Under the pieces are notes generated by a model. It was given only the letters and a program-made list of their open reading frames with translations. It had not been told where the DNA came from and made no database searches. A DNA stretch of 10,444 nt from Pontiellaceae bacterium. Its GTDB lineage: Bacteria > Verrucomicrobiota > Kiritimatiellia > Kiritimatiellales > Tichowtungiaceae. Below, in pieces: positions 6,762 through 10,444 of the stretch (position 1 is its first letter; each line of letters begins with the position of its first letter). The DNA is taken from positions 1-10,444 of the forward strand of contig JALOTS010000054.1 of the NCBI GenBank assembly GCA_025457785.1, given 5' to 3'. The translations under genes were made by a program, and so were the position numbers.

Positions 6762-7652
6762 TCAAAACGGCTTCGTCAGTGTCAACGTGATCAGATCGCC
6801 TTCGGGACGTTCCACGGCTTCGAACTCATGGGCGTAGCGGATGGATGTAAACAGGACCAGTTTGGGGCAGAATACAGAAATTTCGGGACCGACACCGATC
6901 TTGCGATCCCGTTTATCGGTGGCCGCCGGGCCGGAATCCTTGGTGACCTGCTGCTGGTAATAGCCGATAAAACCCACGTCCAGGCCGTTGCACAAACTCT
7001 TGCTGAGACCCCATTCCGCAGTGAAAACCTGGCCGGGATCGGTGTGCGTGTACTTCTGTTCATGGCAGAACTCGTAGCGATTGAGCAGCGACATCGCCCA
7101 GGTCTTTTCTCCATCCGGATACCAGGTTCCGCCCAGCGTAACCATGTGCGACCAGAAGCCCTTTGAGATCAGATCGGGCCGGGCGGGCGCGTAGTCGCCG
7201 GTCGGCGCCCAGACCGCATAACCCGCCGCAAGATCGAACTGTTTGAAATGCCACGAGAGCAGCAGCGGTTCAATTTGAATATCGCCAATTCCCGAATAAC
7301 TGCCGTCGAGACCGCCGACGGACCAATCCATGTACGCAAAAGGAACGATCAAATCCATCCCGTATTGTGCGCCGAAGATTTTCTTATCGGTCATCCAGAT
7401 CAGCCGGGGCGCATTGACATAGGCATCAATCTCGAAATCCACCGGAATATCCCTGAACATATCTGCGGAGTAAAATATGCTGTAGTCGCGGAAATAAAAG
7501 CCGGGCGGCGGCAGGGAGGCGCCTTTGATTCCTTCGGCGCCTGCGGGGTAATGTCCGGCCACGACAGGAACGCTTTGTGCATAAGCCGACACCATGCCGG
7601 CGAACACGCCGCACGTCAGTACGGAACAGATTTTGGCTGAAAACAGTTTCAT
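6762..7652 (-). CDS. Phenol_MetA_deg/SphA-like outer-membrane beta-barrel protein
   Basis: The 296-residue product begins with a clear signal peptide (MKLFSAKICSVLTCGVFAGMV, cleavage likely after AYA at about 25). The mature start, GHYPAGAEGIKGASLPPPG, is a hallmark of the 'putative MetA-pathway of phenol degradation' family (PF13557). The rest alternates amphipathic strands and turns, for example GDIQIEPLLLSWHF, FDLAAGYAVWAPTGDY and LVLFTSIRYAHEFE. It ends in LTLTKPF, a terminal aromatic residue as expected for recognition by the BAM complex. Such proteins are thought to be outer-membrane channels for hydrophobic or aromatic compounds, though few have been tested; the substrate is unknown. 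AAAGGA lies about six bases before ATG. The gene starts 20 bases after the trpB2 stop on the same strand, so co-transcription is likely. Confidence 0.88.
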   Translation of the reverse strand: MKLFSAKICSVLTCGVFAGMVSAYAQSVPVVAGHYPAGAEGIKGASLPPPGFYFRDYSIFYSADMFRDIPVDFEIDAYVNAPRLIWMTDKKIFGAQYGMDLIVPFAYMDWSVGGLDGSYSGIGDIQIEPLLLSWHFKQFDLAAGYAVWAPTGDYAPARPDLISKGFWSHMVTLGGTWYPDGEKTWAMSLLNRYEFCHEQKYTHTDPGQVFTAEWGLSKSLCNGLDVGFIGYYQQQVTKDSGPAATDKRDRKIGVGPEISVFCPKLVLFTSIRYAHEFEAVERPEGDLITLTLTKPF

Positions 7653-7672
7653 GATGATCCTTTAATTTAGAG

Positions 7673-8980
7673 TTAAACATCCTGCATTTTACCGTGCATA
7701 TAACTTTCATAGGAACTGAGATCAAGCAGGCCGTGGCCGGAAAGGTTGAAGAGAATTACGCGCTTTTTGCCTTCTTCGCGTGCCTGAACCGCCTCGTCCA
7801 CCACCGCCGCGATGGCGTGGGATGACTCCGGTGCGGGCACAATGCCTTCCTTGCGCGCAAAGAGCACCCCCGCCTCAAACACCTTGGTCTGGTGATACGC
7901 CTTCGCTTCCATGAAGCCGAGCTTGAGCGCATGACTGACCATCGGCGACATGCCGTGATAGCGCAATCCGCCTGAATGGATGCTTGGCGGCATGAACTTG
8001 TGCCCCAGCGTGTACATCATCATCAGAGGGGTCATCTCGGCGGTGTCGCCGAAATCGTAGCGCAAGTCGCCTTCCGTCAAGGTCGGGCAGGCTGACGGCT
8101 CGACTCCGATAATCCGGTAGGTTTTCCCGTCACGGATTTTTCCCCGGATGAACGGAAAAGACAGTCCGGCGAAATTACTCCCGCCGCCGCAGCAGCCGAT
8201 GATCACGTCCGGTTCTTCGCCGGCCAGCTCCATCTGTTTGATCGTTTCTTCGCCGATAACGGTTTGGTGAAGGCAGACATGATTGAGCACGCTGCCAAGT
8301 GAATACTTCGTGCCTGAATGAGTGACCGTGTCTTCAATAGCTTCGCTGATGGCGATACCAAGGCTTCCGGCGCAGTCCGGATCTTCGGCAAGCAGTTTGC
8401 GTCCGTATTCAGTTAAATGGCTCGGACTCGCGTGAACAGCGCCGCCCCAGGTGTGCATGAGCATCCGGCGATAGGGCTTCTGATCGTAGCTGACTCTGAC
8501 CATGTACACGTTACATTCCAGCCCGATCAGGCTGCATGCGAACGCCAGCGATGCGCCCCACTGTCCGGCTCCGGTTTCCGTAGCGAGCCGTTTGGTGCCG
8601 GCGAGTTTGTTGAAATACGCCTGCGGCACGGAGGTGTTCACCTTATGGCTTCCGGCGGGACTGGCCCCTTCGTATTTGTAGTAGATATGCGCGGGTGTGT
8701 TCAGAGCCCGTTCCAGCCGGACAGCGCGCAGCAGGGGTGTGGGACGCCAGAGAGAATAAATTTCGCGCACGGGTTCGGGAATCTCAATGGATTTCTCCGC
8801 GCTGATCTCCTGATCAATCAGATTACGAGGAAAGATGGCTTCCAGCGCTTCCGGCGGCAGCGGTTGTTTGGTGCCGGGATGCAGCGGCGGCGGCAGCGGT
8901 TCGGGAAAATCAGAGTTGAGATTATACCAAGCCCTCGGAATATCCTTCTGCGTCAAAGCAAAACTGGTTTTAAGATTCAT
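7673..8980 (-). CDS. trpB2: tryptophan synthase beta-like protein, TrpB2 type
   Basis: TrpB condenses indole with L-serine to L-tryptophan using PLP. This 435-residue protein is of the TrpB2 class, as shown by the N-terminal PRAWYNLNSDFPEPLPPPLHP and the pattern WRPTPLLRAVRLE. The PLP lysine sits in AGSHKVNTS (Lys113), the catalytic glutamate in ATETGAGQWG (Glu135), the phosphate-binding loop in GCCGGGSNF (about 262-270), and LSGHG near the C-terminus contacts the cofactor. TrpB2 enzymes often act without TrpA, and no trpA or other trp gene lies in the window. This suggests a free-standing indole-salvage or related lyase role; that is inference. ATG at 8980 matches the family N-terminus and has AAAGG about 11 bases upstream. 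The frame stays open to 9352, but that extension is not family-like and covers repeats. It probably forms an operon with the barrel gene downstream. Confidence 0.95.
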   Translation of the reverse strand: MNLKTSFALTQKDIPRAWYNLNSDFPEPLPPPLHPGTKQPLPPEALEAIFPRNLIDQEISAEKSIEIPEPVREIYSLWRPTPLLRAVRLERALNTPAHIYYKYEGASPAGSHKVNTSVPQAYFNKLAGTKRLATETGAGQWGASLAFACSLIGLECNVYMVRVSYDQKPYRRMLMHTWGGAVHASPSHLTEYGRKLLAEDPDCAGSLGIAISEAIEDTVTHSGTKYSLGSVLNHVCLHQTVIGEETIKQMELAGEEPDVIIGCCGGGSNFAGLSFPFIRGKIRDGKTYRIIGVEPSACPTLTEGDLRYDFGDTAEMTPLMMMYTLGHKFMPPSIHSGGLRYHGMSPMVSHALKLGFMEAKAYHQTKVFEAGVLFARKEGIVPAPESSHAIAAVVDEAVQAREEGKKRVILFNLSGHGLLDLSSYESYMHGKMQDV

Positions 8981-9287
8981 AAGATATGCTGCCTTTATCT
9001 GTTTTTCACCGTTCAGAATCATTTTTCGTGCGGCGCGGATACGCACCCGCAAAATCCCGCAGGAATATCTGTTTTCGCGAGCGGAAGGGTGCCAAACCGG
9101 AACACATGTGTCAATTGGAAGAAAAAGAATATCCCTGATTTTCACAGCAAGCGTTCCGCCGAGTACCTCTTTCTTTGCAGTGTTCAAAAAGCGTGTGATC
9201 AAAAATTTCCGAAGAAATAATTCCATTATTCGGGGGAAGGGCGAATTTTCAGAAAACAGACCTCTGGTGCAGGGGGGCATCCGCAGA

Positions 9288-9312
9288 TGGCGCAGATGAA
9301 CACAGATGAGGA
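9288..9312. repeat. 9-10-base periodic CGCAGATG-type repeat
   Basis: Three near-identical units follow one another: CGCAGATGG, CGCAGATGAA and CACAGATGAGG. On the minus strand this reads as an ATCTGTG/ATCTGCG run. I recall similar arrays scattered between genes in several environmental bacterial phyla, where they give spurious peptides rich in 'ICVHLRHLR'. That recollection was not checked. No function is known to me. Confidence 0.6.
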
Positions 9313-9320
9313 AAAGACCG

Positions 9321-9339
9321 GTTTCCAACGGTTGGAAAC
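9321..9339. repeat. perfect palindrome GTTTCCAAC-G-GTTGGAAAC
   Basis: Two 9-base arms pair perfectly around a single central G. On the minus strand the palindrome lies about 30 bases beyond the toxin stop and is followed by CGGTCTTTTCC, so it might help to end that transcript. Its symmetry also fits a dimeric protein's binding site or a dispersed intergenic repeat. It stands next to the periodic repeat at 9288-9312. Confidence 0.6.
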
Positions 9340-9369
9340 GGTGCGGAGGCATGAAACAAACGGGAAATA

Positions 9370-9981
9370 TTACGATAACCGGGCACTTGCCAGCACGGTT
9401 TGTTTGATCATTTCCCAGCTTTGACCGCGCAAGTCACGTGGATCGGGATCGACTTCGGCATCGTCAAAGTAGGTCAGCGATTTTTCTACATTCCAGAGAC
9501 TGTCGTTTGCGTATTTCCGGCTGAAGAACGACAGCATGTCGTCACGGGAATAAACGGTCAGCAGTTCGGCGTAGTCCCAGAAATCTTTTTTGCAACCCCG
9601 GTTGGTGATGGCGTTAAGCTTCATGGCAGCAATATCTTCGCAGGAAAACATCCGAATGCCCTCTGTTTCCACAAATGGCGAGAGTAATGAATAACGATGT
9701 GCGATGAGGTCGATTTTGATTCCATCGATAATTCCCCGTACGGTGTTCTCAGCCGTTTCGGATTCGGTCATTCCATAGGACGTTTTCATTTGATCCGCCG
9801 TTTCCTGAGCATCAAAGGCGGTGACGGTAAATAGATCCAAGTCAATCGATGTGCGATGTCCAAAGCGAAGTGCCAGCGAGGTTCCACCTGCCAGTGCAAA
9901 TGACTGCAATCGCTTGTCCTTCATCAGCTTCTGAAGAAGATCGAACAATCCGGAGGATACGGTTTCAGAATGCAGTTTCAT
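9370..9981 (-). CDS. AbiEii/AbiGii-family nucleotidyltransferase toxin
   Basis: The 203-residue product matches the AbiEii toxin family (PF08843), DNA polymerase beta-like nucleotidyltransferases that act in type IV-like toxin-antitoxin and abortive-infection systems. Characterised relatives (MenT, AbiEii) add nucleotides to, or otherwise modify, cellular targets such as tRNA. Visible motifs are LAGGTSLALRFGHR (31-43) with the GG-S nucleotide-binding signature, the metal-binding pair DLDLF (Asp47, Asp49), a third acidic position in GIKIDLI (Asp91), and the family block DIAAMKLNAI...RGCKKDFWD (116-136). All expected residues are present, so it looks active. It overlaps the upstream DUF6922-type gene by ATGA, so translation should be coupled and the antitoxin made first. 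The target cannot be told from sequence. Confidence 0.9.
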   Translation of the reverse strand: MKLHSETVSSGLFDLLQKLMKDKRLQSFALAGGTSLALRFGHRTSIDLDLFTVTAFDAQETADQMKTSYGMTESETAENTVRGIIDGIKIDLIAHRYSLLSPFVETEGIRMFSCEDIAAMKLNAITNRGCKKDFWDYAELLTVYSRDDMLSFFSRKYANDSLWNVEKSLTYFDDAEVDPDPRDLRGQSWEMIKQTVLASARLS

Positions 9982-10274
9982 AATGTCCAGTGATTGGCCG
10001 GGTTGCGGAAAGCCCGAAAGGCTTCACGGGGCAGGTTGAACTGATTGGCGAAGAAGCTGATCGTTTTTGCACTCAGATCGGCGGCGTTCAGCAGAGCGGC
10101 TTTGACCGCCTCCGCGCCGTAATAGTTCCAAACCGCTTTCACATCGGCCAGTGTTCCCCTTTCCATGATACGCGAAATGATAAACTGTTGATGGGTTTCC
10201 GGGTTGATTCCGGATGGATCAACATCCCAAAAGAGAAATCCAGATAACTGGTCTATAAGCGTCGAGCTTTTCAT
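9978..10274 (-). CDS. DUF6922-type protein, probable antitoxin of the AbiEii-like toxin
   Basis: This 98-residue protein contains FLFWDVD (13-19), then THQQFIISRIMERGTLADVK and a tryptophan-tyrosine WNYYG motif. This is the pattern of small DUF6922 proteins commonly found directly upstream of AbiEii-family toxins. It is much shorter than classical AbiEi antitoxins and lacks their obvious winged-helix N-terminal domain, so how it neutralises the toxin is unknown. Its role as antitoxin is inferred from its position: first gene, 4-base overlap with the toxin. A GAGGTGG sequence lies 12 bases before ATG, a rather long spacing. No strong promoter was found in the 40 bases upstream. Confidence 0.82.
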   Translation of the reverse strand: MKSSTLIDQLSGFLFWDVDPSGINPETHQQFIISRIMERGTLADVKAVWNYYGAEAVKAALLNAADLSAKTISFFANQFNLPREAFRAFRNPANHWTL

Positions 10275-10308
10275 GGCTAAAACGTACCACCTCGCTGTTT
10301 ATCCGGCA

Positions 10309-10342
10309 AGCCGGTTCAGCTTTTCAGCCGGTTCAGCTTTTC
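10309..10342. repeat. tandem duplication of a 17-base unit
   Basis: The unit AGCCGGTTCAGCTTTTC occurs twice without interruption, at 10309-10325 and 10326-10342, with no mismatch. It spans the end of the partial minus-strand frame that enters from the right edge. A 12-base palindrome, CCGGCAAGCCGG (10303-10314), overlaps the first copy. Confidence 0.85.
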
Positions 10343-10444
10343 GAGTACGGCGACCGCATCGGCTTGCGTGAGAAATTCTGCTTCAAGCCGTCTGGAGACG
10401 GTCTTTGAAAAGGGCCATGCGGGCGATGGCCTGCGGATCGCGGG
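10316..10444 (-). CDS. C-terminal fragment of an unidentified gene, probably frameshifted
   Basis: Reading leftward from the window edge, one frame starts DPQAIARMALFKDRLQ and hits a stop at about 10384. Another frame, open from the edge, ends in RRLEAEFLTQADAVAVLEKLNRLKS with TGA at 10318-10316. Each looks protein-like only over its own half, so a small insertion or deletion near 10388-10401, at the palindrome CCGTCTGGAGACGG, probably joins them. Without the 17-base duplication the C-terminus would read LEKLNRLAG then TAA. I cannot name the family. Alternatively the first frame is the true end and the second is accidental. Confidence 0.4.
   Translation of the reverse strand, partial: PAIRRPSPAWPFSKTVSRRLEAEFLTQADAVAVLEKLNRLKS

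Larger units (their letters stand above)
8981..9369. promoter_or_regulatory. gene-free region between the toxin gene and trpB2
   Basis: This 389-base stretch should hold the trpB2 promoter and the end of the toxin-antitoxin transcript. On the minus strand a perfect TTGACA (9114-9109) is seen, but there is no good -10 at the right distance. The 10-base palindrome ACACATGTGT (9102-9111) overlaps it and could be an operator. An imperfect hairpin, CCGA and ATAAT pairing with ATTAT and TCGG, lies at 9209-9233. Short repeats fill 9288-9339. A minus-strand frame continuous with trpB2 is open throughout, but looks accidental. Confidence 0.45.

Noticed and set aside
6743..6768. 7-base inverted repeat GTTTTGA/TCAAAAC at the der/barrel convergence as a bidirectional terminator
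   Set aside because: AT-rich stem with a 12-base loop, no T-run on either side, and it overlaps the barrel stop codon.
8417..9220. Plus-strand frame of 267 codons antisense to trpB2
   Set aside because: Lies opposite a certain gene and shows no coherent domain.
9288..9339. Possible CRISPR array
   Set aside because: Units are 9-10 bases with no spacers and no cas genes.
8981..9352. 124-codon N-terminal extension of trpB2
   Set aside because: The TrpB2 family starts near the ATG at 8980; the extension is made of repeat sequence and basic, low-quality peptide.

Overview
The window reads as ordinary, fairly GC-rich chromosomal DNA of a Gram-negative bacterium. It carries housekeeping genes (mnmA, der, a TrpB2-type tryptophan synthase), an outer-membrane beta-barrel protein with a signal peptide, one uncharacterised four-gene cassette and a toxin-antitoxin pair at the right edge. 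The style of the Der, MnmA and TrpB2 proteins and the intergenic short repeats upstream of trpB2 remind me of the PVC superphylum (Verrucomicrobiota, Kiritimatiellota or Lentisphaerota). That assignment is an inference from pattern memory, not a computed result.

Left part, minus strand (1-2305): a CDF-family metal exporter gene is followed, with a 4-base ATGA overlap, by mnmA. mnmA is split by a frameshift near 744-749: all catalytic motifs lie in the first frame and the C-terminal domain continues intact in the second. About 270 bases beyond it hold no convincing gene, only a weak terminator-like hairpin at the very edge.

Centre, plus strand (2306-5089): a divergent promoter region leads into four genes with consistent spacing. 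They are a small protein whose core resembles a subtilisin-propeptide (I9-like) fold, two paralogous DUF2589-like proteins, and a third protein that joins a shorter version of the same N-terminal region to a PASTA domain and a helix-hairpin-helix (DUF4332-like) tail. None has a signal peptide or membrane segment. A gap of 152 bases between the two paralogs can fold into three stem-loops. This cassette is the most original content of the window; I know of no assigned function for it.

The GTPase gene der follows on the same strand with its own strong ribosome binding site (5333-6721). It converges with a minus-strand pair: trpB2 (TrpB-like, 435 aa) and, 20 bases downstream, a Phenol_MetA_deg/SphA-like outer-membrane barrel protein, probably one operon. 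Upstream of trpB2 lies a roughly 390-base gene-free stretch with a perfect 19-base palindrome and a 9-10-base periodic repeat.

The right end, minus strand, is a DUF6922-type protein overlapping an AbiEii-family nucleotidyltransferase toxin by ATGA. Beyond it the C-terminal end of another minus-strand gene enters the window; it shows a probable frameshift and a 17-base tandem duplication covering its stop codon.
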